Source: JBPYFK01 sp051984675
GTDB taxonomy: Bacteria; Actinomycetota; Actinomycetes; Mycobacteriales; Pseudonocardiaceae
Reading direction: 5' to 3'
DNA: 51,536 bases
NCBI GenBank assembly: GCA_051984675.1
Contig: JBPYFK010000083.1
Coordinates: 1 to 51,536 of the forward strand
Made by a program: the position numbers and the translations under genes. Below, in pieces: positions 34,133-42,959 of this stretch. The notes under the pieces are model-generated. The model was not told where the DNA came from. It was given only the letters and a program-made list of their open reading frames with translations, and did no database searches. Numbering within the stretch: the stretch's first letter is position 1; each line of letters begins with the position of its first letter.

Positions 34133-35455
34133 ATGACCGCGGTGATGACCGGACCGGCGACTGGGAGGGTGGTGGACGTCGAAATCATCGACCTGCGGTT
34201 TCCCACCTCCCGCGAACTCGACGGGTCCGACGCGATGAACCTGGCGCCGGACTACTCGGCCGCGTATGTCGTGCTGCACACCGATCACCCGGACGTCCGC
34301 GAAGGCCACGGGTTCACGTTCACCATCGGGCGGGGCACGGAGGTGGTGGTCGCCGCCGCCGAAGCCCTCGCCGGGCGGGTGAAGGGCCTGACACTCGACG
34401 AGATCAGCGGCGATCTCGGCGGGTTCGCCCGGCACCTGGCCGCCGACAGCCAGCTGCGCTGGTTGGGACCGGACAAGGGCGTGCTGCACCTGGCCACCGC
34501 CGCCGTGGTCAACGCCGGTTGGGATCTGGCCGCGCGGTTGGCGGGCAAGCCGGTGTGGAAGCTGCTGTCCGAGATGAGCCCGGAGCAGATCGTGTCCCTG
34601 GTCGACTGGCGATACCTCCGGGACGCCCTGACACCGGAGGCCGCCGTGGATCTGCTCCGCCGCGCCGAACCCGGCCGTGCCCCACGCGAGGCACACGTGC
34701 TTCGCGAGGGCTACCCGGCCTACACCACCAGCGCCGGCTGGCTGGGCTACTCCGACGAGAAACTGCGGCGCCTGTGCGAGCAGGCGGTCGAGCAGGGGTG
34801 GGACTCGGTCAAGCTGAAGGTGGGCGGGGATGTGGATGCGGACCGGCGGCGGTGCCGGATCGCGCGCGAGGTCATCGGGGAGCACCGCCGCTTGATGATC
34901 GACGCGAACCAGGTGCTGGGCGTGGCGGAAGCCATCGACTGGCACGCCGCACTCGCGGAGTTCGACATCTGGTGGTTCGAGGAACCGACCAGCCCGGACG
35001 ACTTGCTCGGGCACGCCGCGATCCAGCGGGCCATCGCACCGACCCGGGTGGCCACCGGCGAACACGCGCACAACGCGGTCATGGTCAAGCAGTTCCTGCA
35101 GGCCGGGGCGCTGCGGATCTGCCAGATCGACGCCTGCCGGCTGGCCGGTGTCAACGAGGCCGTGGCGAGTCTGCTGCTGGCCGCCGCCTACGACGTGCCG
35201 GTGTGCCCGCACGCCGGTGGGGTGGGCCTGTGCGAGCTGGTGCAGCACCTGTCGATCTTCGACTACGTCGCCGTCAGCGGCAGCATGGACAACCGGGTGA
35301 TCGAGTACGTGGACCACCTGCACGAGCACTTCGTCAGCCCTGTCCGCCTGCGCGAGGGCCACTACCTGGCACCACGGTCGCCGGGGTACAGCGCCGAGAT
35401 CAGGCGTGCGTCGCTGGACGCCTTCCGTTTCCCGGACGGCACGGCGTGGCGCTAA
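34133..35455 (+). CDS. L-fuconate (D-arabinonate) dehydratase, enolase superfamily
   Basis: 440 aa from ATG 34133, six bases after GGAG. It belongs to the fuconate dehydratase/ENOSF1 group: catalytic lysine block KLKVG (Lys227 and Lys229), metal acids in DANQ (Asp257) and EEPTSPDD, and the catalytic histidine in CPHAGGVGLCELVQHL (His360). It removes water from L-fuconate to give 2-keto-3-deoxy-L-fuconate. D-arabinonate has the same C2-C4 configuration and is often accepted. The divergent KdaD-like enzyme favours D-arabinonate as a physiological substrate. Confidence 0.9.
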   Translation: MTAVMTGPATGRVVDVEIIDLRFPTSRELDGSDAMNLAPDYSAAYVVLHTDHPDVREGHGFTFTIGRGTEVVVAAAEALAGRVKGLTLDEISGDLGGFARHLAADSQLRWLGPDKGVLHLATAAVVNAGWDLAARLAGKPVWKLLSEMSPEQIVSLVDWRYLRDALTPEAAVDLLRRAEPGRAPREAHVLREGYPAYTTSAGWLGYSDEKLRRLCEQAVEQGWDSVKLKVGGDVDADRRRCRIAREVIGEHRRLMIDANQVLGVAEAIDWHAALAEFDIWWFEEPTSPDDLLGHAAIQRAIAPTRVATGEHAHNAVMVKQFLQAGALRICQIDACRLAGVNEAVASLLLAAAYDVPVCPHAGGVGLCELVQHLSIFDYVAVSGSMDNRVIEYVDHLHEHFVSPVRLREGHYLAPRSPGYSAEIRRASLDAFRFPDGTAWR

Positions 35456-35497
35456 CAGGTGCGTGCGGACGTCCCGCGCCGTGGCACGCTGGTGGCT

Positions 35498-36271
35498 ATG
35501 CCAACCGAGCCGATCGCTGAGCCACCCGGCCCCGAGGTGACCAGCAGTGTGGTGGACGAGGCGATCGCGCGGATCAGGTACCGCATCGAGACCGGGGAGT
35601 TCGCCCCCGGCAGCCGGTTGCCCCCGGAAAGCGTGCTCGCCCACGAGCTGCACCTGTCCCGGCTGTCGCTGAGGGAAGCCGTGCGGGTGCTGGTGGCCGC
35701 CGGCGTGCTCGAAGTACGGCACGGGTCCGGCACGTTCGTCACCGACCTGCGGCCGGACCGGATCGTCGACGCGATCGGCAGCTTCCTGCAACTCGCGCAC
35801 GACACCGGCGCGGCCGAGCTGCTGGAGTGCCGCCGCGTGATCGAGCCCGGCGCGACGGCGCTGGCAGCCACCCGGATCACCGACGAGCAGCTGGCCGAGC
35901 TGGGCGCGCAGATCGAAGGCATGGCCGCGCTGCGGGACGCGGAGAAGCTGGTCAACGCCGATCTGCACTTCCACGCGACCATCGTGGCCGCCGCCGGCAA
36001 CCGGACCCTGCAGTCGCTGTCGTCGTCGGTGGCCCAGCGCACGGCACGTGCACGGGTCTGGCGTGCACTCGTGACCGAGGACGTGCTCACCCGAACCCAC
36101 CAGCAGCACGTCGACATCTACCACGCGCTGCGCGACCGGGACAGCATGGCCGCATTCATTGCCGCGACCAGACACGTCGCGGACGTCGAGAACTGGGTCA
36201 CCACCCGGCTGAACCAGGTGACGACGCCACCGGCAAGCGAACCGGACGAGATATCAGACGTCGCGCACTAA
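35498..36271 (+). CDS. FadR-subfamily GntR transcriptional regulator
   Basis: 257 aa from ATG 35498; no strong ribosome site is seen. An N-terminal winged helix (ARIRYRIETGEFAPGSRLPPESVLAHELHLSRLSLREAVRVL to VRHGSGTFV) is followed by the FCD all-helical ligand domain (about residues 85-230; LHFHATIVAAAGN with metal-site histidines). It follows the dehydratase by 42 bases, probably in the same transcript. Members bind short palindromes and respond to sugar acids or carboxylates. The ATCWGAT palindromes around it are its likely sites. Confidence 0.9.
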   Translation: MPTEPIAEPPGPEVTSSVVDEAIARIRYRIETGEFAPGSRLPPESVLAHELHLSRLSLREAVRVLVAAGVLEVRHGSGTFVTDLRPDRIVDAIGSFLQLAHDTGAAELLECRRVIEPGATALAATRITDEQLAELGAQIEGMAALRDAEKLVNADLHFHATIVAAAGNRTLQSLSSSVAQRTARARVWRALVTEDVLTRTHQQHVDIYHALRDRDSMAAFIAATRHVADVENWVTTRLNQVTTPPASEPDEISDVAH

Positions 36272-36306
36272 TCTTCTGCTGTGCTGCGGCCGGAAAGGTT
36301 GTGCCT

Positions 36307-38058
36307 TCAGTGGGATTCTCGTGGCACGTCGTGGCCACTGGCCCCCACGAGGAAATCCAGATCGGCGCCCTCGGGAGCCTGCAGCACGTGTTGCTGGTAC
36401 AGCCGCGTCCACCCGCGCGTGGCGATGGGTGGTGCCTGGGTCGGCTCGCTGTGCCTGCGCGCCAGTTCGGCGTCGGACACCTCCAGCGTCAGCGATCGGT
36501 TCGGCACATCCAAACTGATCCAGTCGCCGGTGCGCACGAGCGCCAGCGGTCCGCCGACGGCGGCTTCCGGGGCCACGTGCAGCACGACGGTGCCGTAGGC
36601 CGTGCCGGACATCCGGCCGTCGCAGATGCGCAGCATGTCCGTGACTCCGCGAGCGAGCAGCTTCTTCGGCAGCGCCACGTTGCTGACCTCGGCCATGCCG
36701 GGGTAGCCCACCGGCCCGCAGTGGCGGATGACCAGCACGGTCGTGTCGTCGACCGGAAGGTCGGGATCTTCGGCGACCGCGTGGTAGTCCTCGGGCGAGT
36801 CAAACACCAGCGCCTGACCCCGGTGGCACAGCAGGTGCGGGGAAGCGGCGGACTGCTTGATCACGGCTCCGTCCGGGGCGAGGTTGCCGCACAGGACGGC
36901 GGTGCCCGTGCCGGCCGGCTGGAAGGGATCGTCGAACGCGCGGATCACCTCGCGGTCGAAGCACTCGGCATCGCCGACGTTGTCGCCGACGGTCTTGCCG
37001 TTGACGGTCAGCGCGTCGAGATGCAGCAGCTCACCGAGTTCGCGCATCACCGCGGGCAGTCCGCCCGCGTAGCAGAAGTCCTCCATGAGGAAGCGCCCGC
37101 TGGGCATCAGGTCCACCAGAGTCGGCACCTCGCGGGCCAGCGTGTCAAAGTCCTCCAGCGACAGCGGCACGCCCAGCCGACCGGCGAGGGCGACCAGGTG
37201 GATCACGGCGTTCGTCGATCCGCCGATGGCGGCGTTGACGCGGACGGCGTTCTCGAACGCCGCGCGGGTCATGATCCTGCTGGGCCGCAGGTCCTCGTCC
37301 ACCATCCGCACGACGCGCTGGCCGGCGAGCTGCGCGGTCTGGTAGCGGCGGGCGTCCACCGCTGGCCACGACGCCGAGTGCGGCAGCTGCATGCCCAACG
37401 CCTCGGCCATCGACGCCATGGTGGAGGCCGTGCCCATGGTCATGCAGTGGCCGTGCGACCGGGCCATGCAGCCTTCGGCGAAGGCACAGTCGGCGTCGGT
37501 CATCCGACCCGCACGCAACTCCTGCTCGAATTTCCACACGTGGGTGCCGGAACCGACGTCGCTGCCCCGGAACTTGCCGTTGAGCATCGGACCGCCGGTG
37601 ACCATGACCGCTGGAATGTCCACACTGGATGCCGCCATCAGCAGTCCCGGTGTGGTCTTGTCGCAGCCGGAGAGCAGCACCGCGCCGTCGAGCGGGTTGG
37701 CGCGCAGCAACTCCTCGGCCTCCATGGCCAGCAGGTTCCGGTACAGCATGGCGGTGGGCCGCAGGAGTGTCTCACCCAGTGCCATGGCCGGGAATTCCAG
37801 CGGAAAGCCGCCGGCCTGCCACACTCCGCGCTTGACCGACTCGGCGACCTCGTGCAGGTGCACGTTGCACGGCGCCAACTCGGACCAGGTCGTCGCGATG
37901 CCGATGACCGGGCGGCCGTCGAAGACCTCGTCAGTCCAGCCCTGACTGCGCATCCAGGAACGGTGGAGCATGCCGGAACGGCCCGTCGCTCCGAACCAGG
38001 CGGCGCTGCGACGTGGCATGCTGGGTGGGTCACTCGGGAGGGGAGTGGACTGCGTCAC
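36307..38058 (-). CDS. IlvD/Edd-family dehydratase (sugar-acid type)
   Basis: 583 aa from GTG 38058, nine bases after GAAGGAG. The Fe-S and Mg site residues are present: TTWSELAPCNVHLHEVAE, SGCDKTTPG, and EGCMARSHGHCMTMGTASTM. The C-terminal MSGTAYGTVVLHVAPEAAVGGPLALVRTGD is shared with sugar-acid dehydratases (L-arabonate, D-xylonate, D-gluconate types) rather than dihydroxy-acid dehydratase of branched-chain synthesis. It acts on a C5/C6 aldonate or a related acid. It is the last gene of the MFS-cyclase-dehydratase operon and converges on the GntR gene. Confidence 0.88.
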   Translation of the reverse strand: MTQSTPLPSDPPSMPRRSAAWFGATGRSGMLHRSWMRSQGWTDEVFDGRPVIGIATTWSELAPCNVHLHEVAESVKRGVWQAGGFPLEFPAMALGETLLRPTAMLYRNLLAMEAEELLRANPLDGAVLLSGCDKTTPGLLMAASSVDIPAVMVTGGPMLNGKFRGSDVGSGTHVWKFEQELRAGRMTDADCAFAEGCMARSHGHCMTMGTASTMASMAEALGMQLPHSASWPAVDARRYQTAQLAGQRVVRMVDEDLRPSRIMTRAAFENAVRVNAAIGGSTNAVIHLVALAGRLGVPLSLEDFDTLAREVPTLVDLMPSGRFLMEDFCYAGGLPAVMRELGELLHLDALTVNGKTVGDNVGDAECFDREVIRAFDDPFQPAGTGTAVLCGNLAPDGAVIKQSAASPHLLCHRGQALVFDSPEDYHAVAEDPDLPVDDTTVLVIRHCGPVGYPGMAEVSNVALPKKLLARGVTDMLRICDGRMSGTAYGTVVLHVAPEAAVGGPLALVRTGDWISLDVPNRSLTLEVSDAELARRHSEPTQAPPIATRGWTRLYQQHVLQAPEGADLDFLVGASGHDVPRESH

Positions 38059-38105
38059 TGTCGGGCGCTCCTTCGACAAGCCGATGTACGCGGACGTGGC
38101 CGGTA

Positions 38106-39008
38106 TCAGGTCAGCACGACCGGGCGGACCATGCTCCCGGTCGCCCCCGCCACCTTCAGGGGAAGACAGATCAAGCATCCGGCGTGGGCCCCGCTGCGCG
38201 CCAGCCCCTCCAACCACAGGTTTTCCAGCAGGTGAACGCCCATCTGGCGGATGCAGTACTCGTGTACCGGATGGGGATGGTTCGGGTCCCCGCTCGGCAT
38301 CAGCTCCACGGTCGGCGTGTCGGCGCCCAACGCGACGATTCCTCGCTGCCGCACCAGGAAACGAGCAGCGCTCTCGGTGACGCCCGAGGCGCACACCTCG
38401 GTGAACCGGTCGGGCCAGCGACTCATCGCCCCGGTGCGCACCGCCACCGCACTGCCTTCCACGATTGGCGTGCCCTGCGCTTTCTCGACCTCGGCGAGCA
38501 GGTCCGGGTCGATCGCGGTGTGCTGTGGCAGCACGTCGACGTCCCGGCAGGTCGCGACGTCCAGCAACGTGAACGGCACGACGATGGGCGGGATGCTCGC
38601 CGCGTCCGCGCGCAGCGGTCCGAAATCGCCGAGGTACTCCTCGCAGCGGAAACCGCCGTACCAGCCTTCGTCGCCCCGCGTGATGTGGCTGAGCGCGTCG
38701 ATGTGCGTTCCGGTGTGCATGCTGGCCACCAGCAGTTCCGAGAGGAACGCGAAGCCGGCGGGATTCCCCGTGCCCGCGACGATGTCGAGATCGCGCTGCA
38801 CGCGCAGGCCCGGCGGCGTGCGGTACGACGTGAGCTGGAAGGGAGGATGACCGTCGAACATCGGCATGCCCGGGAAGCGCCCGGCGTCGAGGTCGTGGAT
38901 GGTGCCGTCGCGTACCAGGGCCAAGGCCGCTCGCACCTGGTCCGGGCCGACGGTGCCCACCGGGCCGACCTCGGCGGGCGTGATCGGGCGGGGGTGGAAT
39001 CCGGTCAT
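38106..39008 (-). CDS. cyclase-family metal hydrolase (kynurenine-formamidase-like)
   Basis: 300 aa from ATG 39008, which overlaps the MFS stop by one base (TGATG), so translation is coupled. The family motif HTGTHIDALSH near residue 100 holds the metal histidines and aspartate. Relatives hydrolyse N-formylkynurenine, isatin or lactones. In this island a lactonase or cyclic-ester hydrolase role, turning an aldonolactone to the acid for the IlvD/Edd enzyme, is plausible but unproven. 47 bases separate it from the dehydratase. Confidence 0.85.
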   Translation of the reverse strand: MTGFHPRPITPAEVGPVGTVGPDQVRAALALVRDGTIHDLDAGRFPGMPMFDGHPPFQLTSYRTPPGLRVQRDLDIVAGTGNPAGFAFLSELLVASMHTGTHIDALSHITRGDEGWYGGFRCEEYLGDFGPLRADAASIPPIVVPFTLLDVATCRDVDVLPQHTAIDPDLLAEVEKAQGTPIVEGSAVAVRTGAMSRWPDRFTEVCASGVTESAARFLVRQRGIVALGADTPTVELMPSGDPNHPHPVHEYCIRQMGVHLLENLWLEGLARSGAHAGCLICLPLKVAGATGSMVRPVVLT

Positions 39009-40342
39009 CAGGCCACCGCCTCGTCGGCCGGCGTCGTCGAACGCGTGCGGCGCCGGACGGTTTCTCGAATGAGCAGCACCGGAATGACCATGAGCAGGCA
39101 GATGCCCGCCATCAGGAGGTAGTTGGCGGTGAAGCCCACTTGGTCGATCATCCAGCCGGACACCGTCGGGCCGAACACCCCGGACAATCCGAACGCGAGG
39201 CCGATGGTCAGGCCCATCCCGGACGACGCGGCCTTCGGGGTGGAGTCGATGATGAGCGCGTAGGCGACGGGAAACGGCGCGTTGCGGAACAGCCCCCACA
39301 GGATCAGCAGCGTCCACGCCATGGCCGCGCTGTGGATGAGCGGCATCGCCGCGACCGTGGCCGCCCAGCCCAGGCAGATCACGCCCAGCGCTGGCTTTCG
39401 CCCGGTGCGGTCGGACATGGTGCCCAGCACCACCTGCCCGAGCCACCCGGTCAGGCCGGAGGCACCTGAAGTGATCGCCGCTGCCGCCAACGACATACCC
39501 GCCTGTTGCACCAGCTGCGTGGTCAGAAAGGCCGTGACCCCTGCTTCGGCCCACAGCAGACCGAACGACATGCCCAGGCCGCACCACACGTTGCGCTCGC
39601 CGAGGACACTGCGCATCGCACGCAGCGGATTGAGGAAGCGGGCGGATTCGGTGGTGCGCACTGTGGGCGTCATCCGGTGCTGCTCGATCCACCGGTTGAC
39701 CCGGTCGAGGTTGCCGCGACGCCCCACCACCAGCTGCAGGATCATGATCGGCACGGCGATCAGCGGTATCCACAGGAACGCATCCCGCCACCCGCCGGTG
39801 GCGAGAATCGCGCCGATCAGGACCGGTCCCAGCAGTTGCCCGAACGGGAAACCGGTGTGGTGAACGCCGGTCGCGAAGCCCCGGTGCTCCTGGGGCCACC
39901 ATTCCGCGACCATGGCCACGTTGATCGGTTCCATGCTGCCGGTTCCGATGCCCATCATCACCCGCCAGGCACGCAGCGCGCCGAGGGTGCTGGTGAAGGC
40001 GGTGACGATGGAGGACACGCACGTGAACGCCACGGTCGCGATCCACGACCAGCCACGGCGGTGGCCCCGACCGATCAGATCACCCACCATGCCCAGGCCG
40101 ATCGCGCCGATGATGGTTCCCGCGAACGACAGCGAGACCAGTTGCCCGCCCTCGGTGGCGTTGAGGTGGAACTCGGTGAGGATGCCGGGCAGAACCGTGG
40201 GCAGGATGACACGGTCGATCGACGTGATCAGGATGGCCAGGGTCGTGATCACCAACATCCACCAGGAAACCGGGTGAGCGCGCGGGACAGTGCGGCTCGC
40301 GCCGTGCTCATCACCGGTGGCCGAGGTCTGGTCGGTACTCAT
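39008..40342 (-). CDS. MFS transporter, sugar-acid/carboxylate type
   Basis: 444 aa from ATG 40342, preceded by AGGAGG. Twelve hydrophobic segments. Marks include SIDRVILPTVLPGIL in helix 1, GMVGDLIGRGHRRG loop, and TGFPFGQLLGPVL. It fits the ACS/aromatic-acid-like carboxylate importers. It is first in the operon with the cyclase and the IlvD/Edd dehydratase, so it probably imports the acid or lactone that they process. The substrate is inferred only from context. Confidence 0.85.
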   Translation of the reverse strand: MSTDQTSATGDEHGASRTVPRAHPVSWWMLVITTLAILITSIDRVILPTVLPGILTEFHLNATEGGQLVSLSFAGTIIGAIGLGMVGDLIGRGHRRGWSWIATVAFTCVSSIVTAFTSTLGALRAWRVMMGIGTGSMEPINVAMVAEWWPQEHRGFATGVHHTGFPFGQLLGPVLIGAILATGGWRDAFLWIPLIAVPIMILQLVVGRRGNLDRVNRWIEQHRMTPTVRTTESARFLNPLRAMRSVLGERNVWCGLGMSFGLLWAEAGVTAFLTTQLVQQAGMSLAAAAITSGASGLTGWLGQVVLGTMSDRTGRKPALGVICLGWAATVAAMPLIHSAAMAWTLLILWGLFRNAPFPVAYALIIDSTPKAASSGMGLTIGLAFGLSGVFGPTVSGWMIDQVGFTANYLLMAGICLLMVIPVLLIRETVRRRTRSTTPADEAVA

Positions 40343-40371
40343 CGCGCCTCCTGGCTCCGCTCAGCATGGAG

Positions 40372-40382
40372 ACATCAGATGA
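40372..40382. promoter_or_regulatory. operator copy 3 (ACATCAGATGA) before the MFS-cyclase-dehydratase operon
   Basis: Nine of ten arm bases are symmetric about the central A. It matches the reverse complement of the palindrome at 34092 except for the last base, and lies 30 bases upstream of the MFS start, so both divergent operons would share one regulator. Confidence 0.6.
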
Positions 40383-40429
40383 CTGGGGACCTTAGAACTC
40401 ACACCGGCGAATGACAAGATACCGTCTCA

Positions 40430-40447
40430 TGTTCGATATGCCGAACA
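40430..40447. promoter_or_regulatory. second palindrome (TGTTCG-6-CGAACA) in the divergent region
   Basis: TGTTCG (40430-40435), ATATGC, CGAACA (40442-40447) is a perfect 6-bp inverted repeat. GTTCGATA is the type of half-site known for IclR-family aromatic-acid regulators (PcaR/PobR). No IclR gene is in the window. Confidence 0.5.
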
Positions 40448-40546
40448 CGGACGTCAGCTGCCAGTAAAGACCACAATGGACACCAACTTGGGTTCGTCCG
40501 ATGTGGACCGCGGTTGCAACCTGCGGGGGCAGCTTGCTCCCCGCCC

Positions 40547-40576
40547 TTGACAACAGGTGGCCGGCGAGACCCTAAT
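40547..40576 (+). promoter_or_regulatory. promoter of the reductoisomerase-like gene
   Basis: TTGACA (40547-40552), 18 bases, CCTAAT (40571-40576). It is a consensus -35 with a fair -10. The ribosome site GAGGAGG (40618-40624) lies 41 bases downstream and places the start at GTG 40632. Confidence 0.62.
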
Positions 40577-40631
40577 CGTGAGCAACCGCAAGCCCGCCTC
40601 GCTCGCGGCCGTCGTCCGAGGAGGTACGTTA

Positions 40632-41624
40632 GTGAACACCACGATCTACCGTGACGCCGACGCCGATCTCGCCCCGCTGCACCAGCGCAGCGTCGCGGTG
40701 CTCGGATTCGGCAACCAGGGGGCCGCGCAGGCGCAGAACATGCGGGATTCCGGGATCGCGGACGTGGTCGTCGGCAACCGGGAGGACGAGTACCGGCCGC
40801 GTGCCGAAGCCGCCGGCTTCCGGCCCCGCCCGATCGCCGAGGCGGCCCAACAGGGCGATGTCGTGCTGCTGCTGGTGCCGGACGAGGTGCAACCGGAGAT
40901 GTTCGCCGAGCAGGTCGCTTCCGGCCTGCGACCCGGCAACACCCTCGTCGTCGCCTCCGGGTACAACCTGGCCTTCGGGCTGCTCGACGTTCCCGCCGGG
41001 GTCGACATCGTGATGGTCGCCCCGCGCATGATCGGTGCCGCCGTCCGCTCGCGGTATCTCGACGGGGCCGGCTTCCCCTGCTTCGTGTCGGTCGAGCGCG
41101 ACACCAGCGGCGCGGCACTGACCACGGCGCTGGCGGTGGCCAAGGCCATCGGAGGTACGCGGGCCGGTGCCATCGCGTCCTCGGCCCGTGAGGAGGCCGC
41201 GCTGGACCTGTTCTCCGAGCAAGCGCTGTGGCCGGCGATCCTGGCCGTGCTGCGCACCGGATACGAAGTGCTGCACGCTGCCGGATTCTCCGACGAAGCC
41301 GTGCTGTACGAGATGTACCTCTCCGGCGAGCCGGCGGAAATCTTCGAGCACGTCGCGGAGGTCGGTCTGCTGGGGCAGATGGCACTGCATTCCCAGACCA
41401 GCCAGTACGGCCAGCTACGCGGAGTGCTGGACATCGATCCCGCCCAGCTGCGGGAGCGGTTCACCCGCACGCTGCACGAGGAGATTCTCTCCGGGGCATT
41501 CGCCAAGGAATGGTCCGCGGTCTCGACCCAGGCCACCCCACGGCTGGCAGAGCTGGCCGACGAAGCCGGGAAACACCCGCTGAACCAGGCCGAACACCGC
41601 GTCCTTTCCAGACACCAGCACTGA
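40632..41624 (+). CDS. ketol-acid reductoisomerase-like protein (diverged IlvC paralogue)
   Basis: 330 aa from GTG 40632, seven bases after GAGGAGG. The N-terminal NADPH domain is typical of IlvC: YRDADADLAPLHQRSVAVLGFGNQGAAQAQNMRDSG. In the helical domain the first metal pair survives (DLFSEQALW), but the usual ECLHELK block is replaced by EMYLSGEP, and the following conserved SNTAEYG is only partly kept (HSQTSQYG). So it is a diverged paralogue, not likely the branched-chain enzyme. It is followed after 27 bases by an MFS transporter. It may act on a keto-sugar acid or another 2-keto-acid in this island. The reaction is unknown. Confidence 0.8.
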   Translation: MNTTIYRDADADLAPLHQRSVAVLGFGNQGAAQAQNMRDSGIADVVVGNREDEYRPRAEAAGFRPRPIAEAAQQGDVVLLLVPDEVQPEMFAEQVASGLRPGNTLVVASGYNLAFGLLDVPAGVDIVMVAPRMIGAAVRSRYLDGAGFPCFVSVERDTSGAALTTALAVAKAIGGTRAGAIASSAREEAALDLFSEQALWPAILAVLRTGYEVLHAAGFSDEAVLYEMYLSGEPAEIFEHVAEVGLLGQMALHSQTSQYGQLRGVLDIDPAQLRERFTRTLHEEILSGAFAKEWSAVSTQATPRLAELADEAGKHPLNQAEHRVLSRHQH

Positions 41625-41651
41625 CACCCCCGTCGCAGGAAGGTCCCCACC

Positions 41652-42959
41652 ATGGCAACGACGCCATCCGATCCCGCCGCCGTGGGCACCGCCCGCTGGG
41701 CCCGACTGATCCCGCTGGCGATCATCGTCTACATCATCGCGTTCATGGACCGCACCAACATCGGTTTCGCGTTCGGCGGGATGGGCCACGACCTGCATAT
41801 CGACAAGACCCAGCAGGGTCTGGCCGGCGGGATCTTCTTCCTCGGCTACCTGTTCCTGCAGATTCCCGGAGGTCACCTCGCCCAGCGGTGGAGCGCGAAG
41901 AAGTTCGTGGGTATCACGATCCTGGTGTGGGGTGTCTTCGCGATCCTCTCCGGGCTGGTCCACACCTTCACGGAACTGCTGGTGGTGCGCTTCCTGCTCG
42001 GCGTGGCCGAGGGCGGAGTCTGGCCCGCGATCCTGGTCCTGATCAGCCACTGGTTCCCCGCGCGGGAACGGGCCCGCGCGTTCGGCTTCTGGATGATGAA
42101 CATCCCGATCTCGTCGATCATCACCGCCCCACTGTCCGGCTGGATTCTGTCCATATCGGACTGGCGGATGCTGTTCGTCGTGGAGGGCCTCTTCCCGTTC
42201 CTCATCGCGGCACCGTTGTGGTGGTTGCTCGTGGCCGACTACCCGGCCCGGGCACGATGGTTGTCGGTGTCCGAACGCGAGTACATCGAGACCTCGCTGG
42301 CCGAGGAGAACGCCGCGATGCCGCGGTCTTCCGGTTTCAGCAGCGTCTTCCGCACCAGCGTGGTGTGGCGGCTGGTACTCGTGTACTTCCTCATCCAGAT
42401 CGGCTTCTACGGGCTGAGCCTGTGGTTGCCGCAGGTGGTCAAGACGACCACCGGAGGTTCGAGCACGCTCGTCGGGGTGGTCACGGCCATTCCCTACCTG
42501 GTCGCGGTGGTGGGGCTGTGGGTCAACGCGCACATCGCCGACCGCACGGGCCGCTACTCCTTCCACGTCATGGTGTCGATGGTCATCGGCGCGGTGGCGC
42601 TGGTCGCGTCGGTGGCTCTCGGACACTACGTGGCGCTGTCGATCGTTCTGGTCAGCATCGCCATGGGAGGCGCGCTGGCCTACGACGGGCCGTTCTGGGC
42701 CAGCGCCTCCCGCGCGATGCCTCCCGCACTGGCCGGTGGCGCGATGGGACTGATCAACGCGCTGGGCAACCTCGGCGGCTTCGCCGGCCCCTACCTGGGC
42801 GGATACCTCCAGCACGCCAGCGGCAGCTTCCTGTCCACGGCGGTCGTGCTGGCTGTCGCGCTCCTGCTTGCCGGGTTCGTGATGCTGTCGGTGCGGGTGG
42901 GTCCCCATGGCGCGGCGCGAAAGCTGGAGGGCCCCGCGGCCGGAGTGTCGAGGTCGTAA
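41652..42959 (+). CDS. MFS transporter, anion:cation symporter (ACS) type
   Basis: 435 aa from ATG 41652 after GGAAGG. About twelve membrane segments. ACS marks are AFMDRTNIGFAFGGM in helix 1, HLAQRWSAKKFVG, and RFLLGVAEGGVWPAILVLISHWFPARERARA. The group imports tartrate, phthalate, galactonate, glucarate and other organic anions. It belongs with the IlvC-like gene (27-base gap), so it likely feeds that enzyme with its acid. Confidence 0.9.
   Translation: MATTPSDPAAVGTARWARLIPLAIIVYIIAFMDRTNIGFAFGGMGHDLHIDKTQQGLAGGIFFLGYLFLQIPGGHLAQRWSAKKFVGITILVWGVFAILSGLVHTFTELLVVRFLLGVAEGGVWPAILVLISHWFPARERARAFGFWMMNIPISSIITAPLSGWILSISDWRMLFVVEGLFPFLIAAPLWWLLVADYPARARWLSVSEREYIETSLAEENAAMPRSSGFSSVFRTSVVWRLVLVYFLIQIGFYGLSLWLPQVVKTTTGGSSTLVGVVTAIPYLVAVVGLWVNAHIADRTGRYSFHVMVSMVIGAVALVASVALGHYVALSIVLVSIAMGGALAYDGPFWASASRAMPPALAGGAMGLINALGNLGGFAGPYLGGYLQHASGSFLSTAVVLAVALLLAGFVMLSVRVGPHGAARKLEGPAAGVSRS

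Noticed and set aside
33011..36175. Single minus-strand frame spanning the FAH gene and beyond
   Set aside because: Only the part from ATG 33943 downstream encodes the FAH fold; the rest is shadow of the fuconate dehydratase and GntR genes.
36307..38058. Housekeeping ilvD (dihydroxy-acid dehydratase)
   Set aside because: C-terminal blocks and operon partners fit sugar-acid dehydratases.
38106..40046. Cyclase as one 646-residue protein with an N-terminal extension
   Set aside because: The extension is the shadow of the MFS gene; ATG 39008 coupled to the MFS stop is the natural start.
40632..41624. Housekeeping ilvC
   Set aside because: The ECLHELK metal block is replaced, and no ilvB/ilvN genes are adjacent.
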